The position numbers and the translations under genes were made by a program. DNA of 64,000 nucleotides from Thermoleophilaceae bacterium. Lineage in GTDB: Bacteria; Actinomycetota; Thermoleophilia; Solirubrobacterales; Thermoleophilaceae. The stretch is from NCBI GenBank assembly GCA_030447875.1, contig JAUJOA010000001.1, positions 62,001 through 126,000 on the forward strand, given 5' to 3'. The notes beneath the pieces were generated by a model. That model ran no database searches. It saw only the letters and a list, made by a program, of their open reading frames with translations, and was not told where the DNA came from. Below, piece by piece: positions 1-8,364 of the stretch. Positions within the stretch are counted from its first letter, which is position 1, and every line of letters begins with the position of its first letter.

Positions 1-1
1 C

Positions 2-316
2 ATCGGCGCGGCATACCTGAACTGGGACTTCGCGCGGGTAGCCCCGCCGGTGGCGAGCGCATTCGCAGAGCAGGTCGAACGCGCGGTCCAGAGCCCCGTC
101 GACTTCAAGTCGGACCTTCAGGAGCGCCTGGCCCGGCGCGCCGATCTGGTGACCTACCGGATCGAGACGGAAGAGGGTCCGCCCCATGAGAGAAGCTTCG
201 TGGCCGTGGCCGAGGTCGAGGGGAAGGAGATAGGCCGCGGCGAGGGAAGGACGAAGAAGAGCGCCGAGCAGGAGGCCGCGCTGAGGGCGCTCGATCGCCT
301 GGAGGAGACCGTCTGA
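2..316 (+). CDS. rnc: Ribonuclease III, C-terminal part (cut by window edge)
   Basis: Only the last 104 residues are present, because the frame is open to the left window edge. It begins with IGAAYLNWDF, which matches the conserved IGA(x)YL segment at the end of the RNase III catalytic domain. A double-stranded RNA-binding domain follows: FKSDLQERLAR, then RSFVAVAEVEGKEIGRG and the C-terminal KKSAEQEAALRALDRL helix. RNase III cleaves structured RNA such as rRNA precursors. The stop lies 3 nt before smc, and rnc-smc-ftsY is a common bacterial gene order, so this is probably one operon. The internal GTG at 50 is not the real start. Confidence 0.93.
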   Translation: MGAAYLNWDFARVAPPVASAFAEQVERAVQSPVDFKSDLQERLARRADLVTYRIETEEGPPHERSFVAVAEVEGKEIGRGEGRTKKSAEQEAALRALDRLEETV

Positions 317-319
317 CCG

Positions 320-3300
320 ATGTACCTGCGCTCGATCACGATCAAGGGCTTCAAGTCCTTCCCCGACCGGACCAAGCTCGAGTTCGCCGAGGGCGTGTCC
401 GTGATCGTCGGCCCGAACGGCTCGGGCAAGTCGAACGTCACGGACGCGGTCCTGTGGGCGCTCGGCGAGCAGAGTCCGCTCGCCGTGCGCGGGCAGACCA
501 TGCAGGACGTGATCTTCTCCGGCGGCCACGGGCTGCCGTCGCGGAATGCCGCCGAGGTCGAGGTCGTGCTCGACAACTCGGACCGTGGACTCAACAGCGA
601 GTTCGCCGAGATCTCGATCGGGCGTCGGCTGGAGCGCTCCGGTGAGGGCGGGTACACGCTGAACGGGGCGCGCTGCCGCCTCGTCGACGTGATGGAGGTC
701 CTCTCCGACACGGGCCTCGGCAAGGAGATGCACTCCGTCGTCTCTCAGGGCCGGGTGGAGGGGATCATCGATTCGCGGCCGGGGGACCGCCGCCGGCTCA
801 TCGAAGAGGCCGCGGGACTAGGGAAGCACCGCAAGCGCCGCCGGCGTGCCGAGCTCAAGCTTCAGCGAACCGGGGAGAACCTCGCGCGCTCGCTCGACGT
901 GGAGCGCGAGGCGCGCACGCGCTTGCGACCGCTCAAGCGCCAGGCGGAGGCGGCCGAGCTGCACGAGCGCCTCGAGCGCCAGTCGCTCGAGGCACGCTTC
1001 GAGCTGGCCCGCGACGCGGCGCGGACCGCCGCCGCCGATCTCTCGAGCGCCGAGGAGCAGACCGTCGCTGCTCGCGCGCAGCGAGCGGAAGCCGAGACCC
1101 GGCTCGCCGCCGTGGCCGCTCGACGCGAGGCCGCGGAGGAGGCCTTCGCCGCACACGGGCGCGCTCGCGAGGCGTTGTCCGAGCGGCTCTTCGCCGCCAC
1201 TGCCGCGGTCGACCGAATCGACGTGCGGCTCGAGCGCGTCCGCGAGCTGGCGCAGTCAGGCGCTCGGAGCGCGAAGCGGGCGCGAGCAGAGCTCGAGCGC
1301 CTCGACCGGCCCGCGGGCGACGCCCTTCACCCGGCGGGCGGGGAGAGGCCCGGCGCCGCGGGCGTGGGCGGGCCGATGGACCGCATCGCCTCCCTCGAGG
1401 CCGAGCTGGGCGAGCTCGACGCAGCACGCGAGGAGCGGCTCTCCGCCGAGGTCGCCCGGCTGGAGGCCGACTGCCGCGCAGCACGTGAGCGCCGCGACGA
1501 GCTCGAGCCACTGCTCGACGCTCGCCGAGCGGATCTCGACGCTGCCGAGCAGCGCTCGGAGGCCGGGGTGGCAGCGCGCCGGAGCGCCGAGGCGGCTCTC
1601 GATGCCGCGCGTTCCGAGCGAGCGCGCTCGCTCGCCGATCTGGCGGAGCTGGAGCATCTGGCGAACGCGACGATGCGAGCGCCGGGGGGCGCCGGGTCGC
1701 TCGGGCAGCAGCTTCGCGTCGATTCCGGCTACGAGCTCGCCGTCGCCGCCGTCCTGGGCCCCCTGCTCCGGGCCGGGCTTACGAGCGACGTCGACGCCGC
1801 CGGCGCTCTGCTCGACTCCGGCGATGGCCGTGGGGGGTCGATACTCGTCGAAGCCGGCGAGCGCTCAGGCGGGGCGAGCGCGCTTCCGGCTCCCGGCGCC
1901 GAGCGGTTGCTCGAGCACGTTCGGGCGCTCCCCGGCGCCGCGGGGGTGGTCGAGCGCCTGCTGGCGGACGTGTGGGTCGTCGACTCCCTGAATCCCCGCC
2001 CGGAGGGCTTCACCGGCGTGCTCGTCACACGTGCCGGGCGTGCCTTTCTCTCGACCGCCGGTGAGCTGCGTCAGGCGGGGGCAAGTGGCGACGAGCGCGC
2101 GCTCGCCCACCTCGCAGACCGAGAGGAGCTCGTGGCGCGCGCCGCGAGAGCCGAGCAGGCGGTCGCCACTGCGGAGGTGGCCGTCGAGGCAGCAACGGAG
2201 GCCGCGGGCGCGGCGGGGCGCGAGCGCGATGCCGCCGAGCGTGCCGTGCGCGAGGCCAGGCGAGAGCTGGACGACGCGATCGACGGGGTGCGAAGTGCCG
2301 AGCGAGCGCTCGAGCGTCGCCGGGCCGGTGGTGAGCAGGACCCCGATGCGGCGAGGCGGGCTCAGCTGAGCACGGAGCTCGCCGTGGAGCGCCGGATGGC
2401 CGAGCGCGCCGAGCGGGAGCACCGTGAGCGCCACGCGCGCGTGAAGCGCCTCCACGGCGCACTCGAGCGCCAGTGCGCGCTGACCGCCGCGGCCGAGCGG
2501 GCGCTGCCCGTGCTCGCCACCGCCCTCGACGCCGTTGCAGCGCACCGCGAGTCGCTCCATGCCACGCTCGCCGCCGACGCGGAGGCGGGCGCGGGCACCG
2601 GCTCGGAGCTCCGCGCGTGCGCCCGGGAGGAGGCCGAGCTACAGGGGCTTCTGAAGCGGGCCGGCGACGAGGTCACGCGCACCGAGGTGCGCGCTCAGCA
2701 GGTGCGCGACTCCGCGGCGGACGCCCGTGCCGAGGTCGACGGGTTGAGCTCCCGCCTCGGGCTCTCGACCGAAGCGGTGATCGGCGCCGGTGCCTCGTCC
2801 GAGGCTGGCACCGCCGAAGAGACCGCTCCGACCGGCCAGGGCCTGTCGCAGGAGCGGCGCACGGAGCTCGAAGGGCGAAGCGAGCGCCTCGCACGGCGCC
2901 GAGAGCAGCTTGGCGTCGTGAACCCGCTTGCAAAGGACGAGTACGAGGAGGCGATCGCGCACGTGGAGGAGCTCGAGGCGCAGCGCGGGGACCTCGAGTC
3001 GGCGCTCGGCGAGCTCGAAGGCATCATCAGGGAGACCGACCGGCGCATCCGGGAGAGCTTCGAAGAGACGTTCGAGGCGACCGCCCGCAACTTCGAGGAA
3101 GTGGTCGAGCACCTGTTTCCCGGGGGTCGTGGCCGGCTGCGCCTCGTGAGCCCCGACGCGCCGCGCCCCGTGATCGGCGGGCAGACGGACGGCTTGCAGG
3201 AGGAGGCCGCCGAGGTCAAGGCCGAGGCGGACGAGGGCGAGGACGGGCTGGCCGGCGGCGAGCCCGGAGTCGAGGTCGAGGTCACGCCCGCCGGCAAGTC

Positions 3301-3649
3301 CACGCGCCGGCTCTCGCTCTTGTCGGGCGGCGAGAAGTCGCTCGTTGCCCTCGCGTTCCTGTTCGCGGTCTTCCTGGCTCGGCCGTGCCCGTTCTACGTG
3401 CTCGACGAGGTGGAGGCCGCGCTCGACGACCTCAACATCGACCGCTTCCTTCGTCTCGTGCGCAGTTGCGCCGACCGCGCGCAGTTCATCGTTGTGACCC
3501 ATCAGAAGCGCACGATGGACGCCGGCGACCGCCTCTACGGCGTGAGCATGGGGCGCGACGGCGTGTCGAAGGTCGTCTCGCGCAAGCTCCCCGCCGTGGC
3601 CGGCACGCTCGACGAGCCGGTGCCGGGGCGCGCGGGCGTCGCCGCCTGA
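320..3649 (+). CDS. smc: Chromosome segregation protein SMC
   Basis: This is the ATPase of the SMC-ScpAB condensin complex, which compacts and segregates the chromosome. The N-terminal head has the Walker A motif GPNGSGKSN (residues 31-39). The two coiled-coil arms are rich in Glu, Ala and Arg and flank a hinge at about residues 456-570. The C-terminal head carries the ABC signature LSGGEKS (1001-1007) and the Walker B motif FYVLDE (1025-1030). At 1109 aa it is slightly shorter than many SMCs. The first arm contains a Gly/Pro-rich break around residues 332-355, and an acidic Gly-rich stretch precedes the signature motif. ATG start 3 nt after rnc. Confidence 0.97.
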   Translation: MYLRSITIKGFKSFPDRTKLEFAEGVSVIVGPNGSGKSNVTDAVLWALGEQSPLAVRGQTMQDVIFSGGHGLPSRNAAEVEVVLDNSDRGLNSEFAEISIGRRLERSGEGGYTLNGARCRLVDVMEVLSDTGLGKEMHSVVSQGRVEGIIDSRPGDRRRLIEEAAGLGKHRKRRRRAELKLQRTGENLARSLDVEREARTRLRPLKRQAEAAELHERLERQSLEARFELARDAARTAAADLSSAEEQTVAARAQRAEAETRLAAVAARREAAEEAFAAHGRAREALSERLFAATAAVDRIDVRLERVRELAQSGARSAKRARAELERLDRPAGDALHPAGGERPGAAGVGGPMDRIASLEAELGELDAAREERLSAEVARLEADCRAARERRDELEPLLDARRADLDAAEQRSEAGVAARRSAEAALDAARSERARSLADLAELEHLANATMRAPGGAGSLGQQLRVDSGYELAVAAVLGPLLRAGLTSDVDAAGALLDSGDGRGGSILVEAGERSGGASALPAPGAERLLEHVRALPGAAGVVERLLADVWVVDSLNPRPEGFTGVLVTRAGRAFLSTAGELRQAGASGDERALAHLADREELVARAARAEQAVATAEVAVEAATEAAGAAGRERDAAERAVREARRELDDAIDGVRSAERALERRRAGGEQDPDAARRAQLSTELAVERRMAERAEREHRERHARVKRLHGALERQCALTAAAERALPVLATALDAVAAHRESLHATLAADAEAGAGTGSELRACAREEAELQGLLKRAGDEVTRTEVRAQQVRDSAADARAEVDGLSSRLGLSTEAVIGAGASSEAGTAEETAPTGQGLSQERRTELEGRSERLARRREQLGVVNPLAKDEYEEAIAHVEELEAQRGDLESALGELEGIIRETDRRIRESFEETFEATARNFEEVVEHLFPGGRGRLRLVSPDAPRPVIGGQTDGLQEEAAEVKAEADEGEDGLAGGEPGVEVEVTPAGKSTRRLSLLSGGEKSLVALAFLFAVFLARPCPFYVLDEVEAALDDLNIDRFLRLVRSCADRAQFIVVTHQKRTMDAGDRLYGVSMGRDGVSKVVSRKLPAVAGTLDEPVPGRAGVAA

Positions 3650-3694
3650 GGAGGGCCGCCGGCGGACACGGCGCCGCCTATCCTGCGCCGTCCC

Positions 3695-4684
3695 ATGGCG
3701 GCGACCTGGCAAGAGCTGTTCGTGACCGGAGACGACGCTCCCGCTCCACTGCCGGAGGAGGAGCGCCGTGGCTTCTTTCGTCGTCTCCGCCAGAACATGT
3801 CGAAGACGCGCCAGGCGCTCGGCGTGGAGCTTCAGGCCAGCATGTTCCAGACACTCGACGAGGAAGCGTGGGAGCGGCTCGAGGAGACGCTGATCTACGC
3901 GGACGTGGGCGCCACCACCACCGCACAGATCGTCGAGCGCCTCGAGACCGAGGCGGGGTCGGGCGAGCTCTCGTCCGGCGAGGAGCTCAGGAGCCGCCTG
4001 CGCGATTTGCTTGCCGAAGCCGCCACGACCGGCGAGGGGACGATCGACCTGCGACCGTCTCCGACCGTGCTGCTCATGGTCGGCGTCAACGGCACCGGGA
4101 AGACGACCACGATCGGCAAGGTGGCCTGGCACCTTCACAACGAGCTCGGCAAGTCGGTCCTCCTCGCCGCCGGTGACACCTTTCGGGCCGCGGCGGTGGA
4201 GCAGCTCGTGGCGTGGGGCGATCGCGCCGGGTGCGACGTGATCCGGGCGGCCGAGGGCTCGGACCCGGGCGCCGTGGCTTACGACGCCATCGACGCAGCG
4301 ATCGCGCGCAGTCACGAGGTCGTGATCTGCGACACGGCCGGTCGGCTCCATACGCAGGGCCACCTGATGGAGGAGCTCGCGAAGGTGCGAAGGGTGATCG
4401 CAAAGCGCCTTCCGGACGCGCCCCACGAGACGCTGCTCACGATCGACGCCACGACCGGCCAGAACGGACTGCGCCAGGCGCTCCTCTTCCGCGACGCGGT
4501 CGAGGTATCGGGCATCGTGCTGACGAAGCTCGACGGGACTGCGAAGGGCGGTATCGCGCTGGCGATCGCCCAGGAGCTCGGCGTGCCGGTCAAGCTGATC
4601 GGGACCGGCGAGGCGCTCGAGGACCTCCGGCCCTTCGATGCTGACGACTTCGCGCGTGCGCTGCTCGAGCCAGGGGAGGCCTAG
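3695..4684 (+). CDS. ftsY: Signal recognition particle receptor FtsY
   Basis: FtsY is the SRP-receptor GTPase that docks Ffh-ribosome complexes at the membrane for co-translational insertion. At 329 aa it has a short acidic N-terminus instead of the long A domain of E. coli. The four-helix N domain is followed by the G domain with G1 GVNGTGKTT (130-138), DTAGR (about 213-217) and TKLDG (277-281). The C-terminal GTGE..EDLRPFD motif is typical of FtsY. A TATCCT hexamer lies 10 nt before the ATG and no clear Shine-Dalgarno (SD) sequence is visible, so it may have its own promoter with a near-leaderless mRNA. Confidence 0.96.
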   Translation: MAATWQELFVTGDDAPAPLPEEERRGFFRRLRQNMSKTRQALGVELQASMFQTLDEEAWERLEETLIYADVGATTTAQIVERLETEAGSGELSSGEELRSRLRDLLAEAATTGEGTIDLRPSPTVLLMVGVNGTGKTTTIGKVAWHLHNELGKSVLLAAGDTFRAAAVEQLVAWGDRAGCDVIRAAEGSDPGAVAYDAIDAAIARSHEVVICDTAGRLHTQGHLMEELAKVRRVIAKRLPDAPHETLLTIDATTGQNGLRQALLFRDAVEVSGIVLTKLDGTAKGGIALAIAQELGVPVKLIGTGEALEDLRPFDADDFARALLEPGEA

Positions 4685-4693
4685 AATCTAAGG

Positions 4694-5119
4694 ATGCCCG
4701 AGTGGGTCATCTGGCTGATCGTCGCCGCTGCCCTGGCGGTCGGTGAGGTGATGACGCTCAGCTTCTTCCTCGGGCCGATCGCCCTCGCCGCCACGCTCGC
4801 GGCCGCCGTGGCGGCCCTCGGCGGCGCGATCGAGCTGCAGTTCATCGTCTTCATCGTCGCGTCGATCGCCACGCTCGCGATCGTCCGGCCAATCGCGAAG
4901 CGCCATCTCCGCACGCCGGCGCAGATACGTACCGGCACGGCCGCGCTGGTCGGCTCGCGCGCCGTGGTGCTCGAGCGCGTCGACGGCGACGGGGGCCGCG
5001 TCAAGCTGGGAGGCGAAGTGTGGTCGGCGCGCGCCTTCGACGACGAGGAGACCATGGAGCCCGGCGCGCGCGTGGAAGTCCTTAAGATCGACGGCGCCAC
5101 GGCGCTCGTCTCCAACTAG
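4694..5119 (+). CDS. NfeD-like membrane protein
   Basis: 141 aa. Two to three hydrophobic segments fill residues 1-70. A C-terminal OB-fold-like domain follows (residues about 78-141: GTAALVGSRAVVLERV through VEVLKIDGATALV), which is the arrangement of short NfeD proteins. NfeD proteins pair with SPFH/stomatin proteins, and the next gene encodes one, 14 nt downstream. The role is thought to be membrane-domain organisation, with no defined reaction. TAGAAT ends 6 nt before the ATG, suggesting a leaderless transcript that starts here. Confidence 0.85.
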   Translation: MPEWVIWLIVAAALAVGEVMTLSFFLGPIALAATLAAAVAALGGAIELQFIVFIVASIATLAIVRPIAKRHLRTPAQIRTGTAALVGSRAVVLERVDGDGGRVKLGGEVWSARAFDDEETMEPGARVEVLKIDGATALVSN

Positions 5120-5133
5120 ACAGGGAGGTAATC

Positions 5134-6075
5134 GTGTCAGCCGGCCTCATCGCCCTCATCGCCCTCGCGGTCGTCGTCCTCTTCGTCCTCGCCCGCACCA
5201 TCCGCATCGTGCCCCAGGCTCGCGCCGGCATCGTGGAGCGGCTCGGCCGCTACCAGCGCACGCTCGATCCGGGGCTCACGGTCATCGTCCCCTTCATCGA
5301 TCGTCTTCGCCCCCTGATCGACCTGCGCGAGCAGGTCGTGTCGTTCCCGCCCCAGCCGGTGATCACCGAGGAGAACCTGGTCGTGAACATCGACTCGGTC
5401 ATCTACTTCCAGGTGACCAACCCTAAGTCCGCCACCTACGAGATCGCGGACTACATCGCCGCCGTGGAGCAGCTCACGGTGACGACCATGCGAAACGTGA
5501 TCGGCGGCATGACGCTCGAGGACACGCTCACCTCGCGCGACAAGATCAGCGGCGCCCTTCGAGGAGCGCTCGACGAGGCGACCGACAAATGGGGGATCCG
5601 CGTGAACCGCGTGGAGCTCAAGGCGATCGATCCGCCCACCACGATCCAGGAGGCGATGGAGAAGCAGATGCGCGCCGAGCGCGACAAGCGCGCGGCGATC
5701 CTCACCGCCGAGGGTCTCAAGCAGTCGCAGATCCTGACCGCCGAGGGGGAGAAGCAGGGCTCGATCCTGAAGGCCGAGGGCGCCCGCGAGTCGCAGATCC
5801 TCAACGCTCAGGGACAGTCACAGGCGATCGAGACGGTGTTCGACGCCATCCACCGTGGCGACGCCGATCCGAAGCTGCTCGCCTACCAGTACCTCCAGGT
5901 CCTGCCGCAGATCGCCCAGGGCGACTCCAACAAGGTCTGGATCATCCCGAGCGAGTTCGCACAGGCGCTGGGTGGCCTGAGCGGCGTAATAGGCCAGAAT
6001 GGCGCTCCGGCGCGGCCCGCCGCCGCGCCCACCGCACCCCGGGCGCCGGAGCCCCCCGCGCCGCCGCCGGACTGA
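5134..6075 (+). CDS. SPFH/band 7 domain protein (QmcA/stomatin-like)
   Basis: 313 aa. One N-terminal transmembrane helix (residues about 3-20) is followed by the band 7 domain (RIVPQARAGIVERLGRYQRTL onward). A long Ala/Glu-rich helix contains three copies of an AEG-type repeat (ILTAEGLKQSQ, ILTAEGEKQGS, ILKAEGARESQ). The tail is Pro/Ala-rich and disordered. Such proteins oligomerise at the membrane and scaffold microdomains or regulate proteases. It is the expected partner of the NfeD-like protein just upstream. GTG start with a good SD (gggaggt, 5123-5129). Confidence 0.92.
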   Translation: MSAGLIALIALAVVVLFVLARTIRIVPQARAGIVERLGRYQRTLDPGLTVIVPFIDRLRPLIDLREQVVSFPPQPVITEENLVVNIDSVIYFQVTNPKSATYEIADYIAAVEQLTVTTMRNVIGGMTLEDTLTSRDKISGALRGALDEATDKWGIRVNRVELKAIDPPTTIQEAMEKQMRAERDKRAAILTAEGLKQSQILTAEGEKQGSILKAEGARESQILNAQGQSQAIETVFDAIHRGDADPKLLAYQYLQVLPQIAQGDSNKVWIIPSEFAQALGGLSGVIGQNGAPARPAAAPTAPRAPEPPAPPPD

Positions 6076-6098
6076 GCACCCGCCGCTAGCCTGCTTCC

Positions 6099-6824
6099 GT
6101 GTTCGACACGCTCTCAGAGCGCCTGCAGTCCGCCCTGTCCGACGTGCGCTCCCGTGGGAGCCTGACCGAGGACGACGTCAACAAGGCGATGCGCCAAATC
6201 CGCCTCGCGTTGCTCGAGGCGGACGTCAACTTCCAGGTCGTCAAGCAGTTCACCGCGGCGGTCAAGGAGCGGGCTCTGGGTGCCTCCGTCCTCGAATCGC
6301 TGAACCCCGGCCAGCAGGTCGTGAAGTTGGTCGACGACGAGCTCACCACGCTGATGGGAGGAGGCGCCGGTCGGGAGCTCGTGTTCGCCAACGAGGGGCC
6401 GACCGTCGTGCTCATGGCCGGCCTCCAGGGCTCGGGCAAGACGACCGCCTGCGCCAAGCTGGCGCGCCACCTGCGTGAGGAACGCCGTGTGGACGTGGCC
6501 CTGGCCGCGTGCGACGTCTACCGCCCGGCCGCGATCGATCAGCTCGTGAAGGTCGGCGCCCAGGCCGGCGCGACCGTCTACGAGCAGGGCACCGGCCGCG
6601 ATCCAGTGGACATCGCCGAGTGGGCGCTCGCCCAAGCTCGCGCGGACGGGCGGGACGTCCTGATCGTCGACACCTCCGGCCGGCTGCACGTGGACGCCGA
6701 GCTGATGGAGCGCCTCGAAGTCGATCCCGACAAGTTGGGCGGCGTGCTGTCGCTCCGCGGCCGACGATGGCCAGTCGAGAGGGTCGCCCAGATTGCCTCC
6801 CTGAGGAGGGCCGCGCAATTCTGA
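6099..6824 (+). pseudogene. ffh: Signal recognition particle protein Ffh, truncated in the G domain
   Basis: The first 207 or so residues are a good Ffh: the N domain (MFDTLSERLQSALSDVRSRG), G1 GLQGSGKTT (108-116), the DVYRPAAIDQL insertion-box region and DTSGR (191-195). After HVDAELMERL (ending near 6717) the homology stops abruptly. The frame continues for about 34 unrelated residues to a stop at 6824. The G4 motif TKLDG, the rest of the GTPase fold and the whole methionine-rich M domain that binds SRP RNA and signal peptides are missing, so this copy cannot work. Ffh is normally essential, so an intact copy must lie elsewhere, or the junction near 6718 is a rearrangement or assembly join. 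TAGCCT lies 6 nt before the GTG start. Confidence 0.88.
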
Positions 6825-7058
6825 TCGAGGACTACCAGCTCGATCGTCGGGATGTTGACGAGTCCCCGCGACGGGTGGAGGCTGCCGCCGCGCTCTAAGA
6901 GGCTGGTACCGGATTGCGCCCCTGCCGACTCCGAGCTGTAACAGCTGAGCGTACGACAGCACGCCGTGCTGCCTGGTGGCAAGCGCGGCGAGCTCGAGCC
7001 CGCCCCCTGGTCGACTTTGTGCACCACTGTGGTGCCGAATGTCGACCACGTCAGCCAT
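6721..7058 (-). pseudogene. Remnant of an AbiEi/DUF559-type protein gene
   Basis: On the minus strand, an ATG at 7058 opens a frame containing LELAALATRQHGVLSYAQLLQLGVG and GRGAIRYQ. This strongly resembles the N-terminal winged-helix segment of AbiEi-type antitoxin-domain/DUF559 proteins (pattern: L.A.R.HG.......L..LG....AI..R). After about 45 residues the similarity moves to another frame (ERGGSLHPSRG) and then fades. I see no complete gene. It lies immediately beyond the point where ffh breaks off. The family call rests on pattern memory and is moderate. Confidence 0.4.
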
Positions 7059-7176
7059 GAGGGTCGACGATGGTGTCGTCCGACACACCAGACAAGGCGC
7101 GTGCGTAGCAAGTGAGCAACGGACTCCGTCCTCGGCGCCGGCGCACGCCGGTTTGCCCCTTAAGGCGGATGGCCGG

Positions 7177-7405
7177 ATGCCACTACTCGTCTTGGACGAG
7201 CAGCTCGAACGCCCCCAGCTCGTCGGCGCACTGACTGATCGAGGGCTCGAGGTGACCACCAGGTCGCATCGCTCTCGCTCGCCTCCTCGGAGAGCTCAAC
7301 CTTCCCGACGAGGCCGAGAAGCCGAAGACGGCGTCCTCCGAGCGACTACGTGTTCCCGACGCGAAGTCCGGCGAGGGGCTCCTAAGGCACCTTCGGAAGC
7401 CGTAG
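7177..7405 (+). other. Mosaic of short gene relics, including an integrase fragment
   Basis: No intact gene is visible. An ATG at 7177 gives MPLLVLDEQLERPQL and then GALTDRGLEVTT, which looks like the start of a small PIN-like (DUF5615-type) protein, but the frame soon loses sense. In a second frame LLGELNLPDEAEKPKTAS reads to a stop at 7405. Within this, 7341-7382 reads SDYVFPTRSPARGS in a third frame. The 25 bp at 7339-7363 are identical to part of the integrase relic at 8785-8809. I read this as debris left by more than one insertion. Confidence 0.35.
7339..7363 (+). repeat. 25-bp direct repeat, copy 1 (integrase relic)
   Basis: This is identical to 8785-8809. Both copies encode the tyrosine-integrase-like peptide DYVFPTR, and similarity continues for about 12 bp downstream (a tccggcgag versus ccggcgag context). 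The two copies lie about 1.45 kb apart, on either side of the small secreted protein gene and the two small ORFs. This suggests two related integrase genes decayed here, or one was partly duplicated. Confidence 0.75.
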
Positions 7406-7500
7406 TCGTCGGTTGCACGCGATGCTAAAGCTAGGTGCAACTTCAGCCGATACGACGTGTTGAGACGTCTGGCAGCGCCACCCCGACACGGAGGAGCAAG

Positions 7501-7863
7501 ATGCTCAGAGGAACTTTCAAGGCCACCCTCGCCACAGCCGCTGTGGCGCTGGTCGCCGCAGCACCCGCAGGGGCACAGGAGCAGGGCGACCAGAACCGGG
7601 CCGATCAGGCGGGTCAGACCCCCCGCGAGTTCTGCAAGCAGTTCGCCACGCCCCGGACCGCGGACTTCCGCGAGTGCGTCGAGCTTGCGGCGCGGGCGCT
7701 CCGCAGGGCCGAGAACGGCGACCACTCGGGCGGCGATGCGAGCATCCGTGCCGAGGGCGCGCCTGGGCGGTTCTGCCAGTCGAATGGTGCCCAGCCCGAG
7801 TCCGAGGCCTTCCGCGACTGCGTCCGCGTCGCAGCGAAGGCCCGCCGAGCAGCGCGAGACTAA
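7501..7863 (+). CDS. Small secreted protein with two Cys-containing repeats, unknown function
   Basis: 120 aa. The ATG at 7501 is chosen over the upstream frame opening because it follows an SD (cggagga, about 7490) and begins a clear signal peptide: MLRGTFKATLATAAVALVAA, with cleavage likely after AGA at about 27. The mature part is hydrophilic. It holds two similar units, FCKQFATPRTADFRECVELAARALRRAE and a second beginning FCQSNGAQPESEAFRDCV, each with two Cys that could form a disulfide. A strong terminator follows. I do not recognise the family. It sits inside the scar region and may be cargo or a survivor of the original locus. Confidence 0.7.
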   Translation: MLRGTFKATLATAAVALVAAAPAGAQEQGDQNRADQAGQTPREFCKQFATPRTADFRECVELAARALRRAENGDHSGGDASIRAEGAPGRFCQSNGAQPESEAFRDCVRVAAKARRAARD

Positions 7864-7893
7864 CTCCCTCGCTCGGCGACAAGAGGGGATAGC

Positions 7894-7927
7894 GACCGGC
7901 CCGGAGAAATCCGGGCCGGTCTTCTTT
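7894..7927 (+). terminator. Rho-independent terminator after the secreted protein gene
   Basis: An 11-bp perfect GC-rich stem (gaccggcccgg / ccgggccggtc) with a 6-nt loop is followed by ttcttt. It lies 30 nt after the stop at 7863. The rest of the gap to 8140 holds no gene. A weaker inverted repeat (gcccccg/cgggggc, about 8034-8062) is also visible there. Confidence 0.9.
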
Positions 7928-8139
7928 CAAGTGGCCACGGCAACCGCTGGGCGAGGCGGCGTCGAGGTTCTCTGGGAACATGCTTTGCTGGCGACCGTGA
8001 GGCGGCTTAGATGCGTCCTAACCAAGCAAATGCCCCCGCGCAGTTGGAGCTGCCGGGGGCGGGCACGGAAGGGGTTAGCTTCCATGCAGGCTCAGCCTAG
8101 TAAGGCGCGCGCCGCCTACTTCAACGCGTTGCGACCGCG

Positions 8140-8364
8140 GTGCAGGCCGATCTCGCGGAGATCGAGCGCCAGGTCGACGCTCAGCAGCTCCCGTTTCGCG
8201 AACGGTTCGAGCGCCTCGCACATGAGACGCGGGAACTAGTGAGGCTCGGTAAGGAGATCGGCGCGGAAGAGCAGCTACTGGGTGGGCCCCTGATGGCTGA
8301 CGAGCTCTCTCTCCACCTCCGACCGGAGGTCGCGCAGGCGCTGGAGACGAAGGGGGCGCCGTGA
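8140..8364 (+). CDS. Small hypothetical protein
   Basis: 74 aa and highly charged: MQADLAEIERQVDAQQLPFRER, then ERLAHETRELVRLGKEIGAEEQLLGG. It is probably all helical and soluble, with no recognised domain. The GTG start is the first in the frame after stops at 8098-8103. It overlaps the next small gene by 4 nt (gtgatg), and that gene overlaps an integrase N-terminus, so the three look like the end module of an integrated element. The function is unknown. Confidence 0.5.
   Translation: MQADLAEIERQVDAQQLPFRERFERLAHETRELVRLGKEIGAEEQLLGGPLMADELSLHLRPEVAQALETKGAP

Noticed and set aside
2639-4426. Long minus-strand frame opposite smc and ftsY
   Set aside because: Antisense shadow; smc and ftsY carry all expected motifs on the plus strand.
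7435-7500. Upstream extension of the small secreted protein gene
   Set aside because: The extra residues are not signal-peptide-like. The ATG at 7501 has an SD and starts a clean signal peptide.
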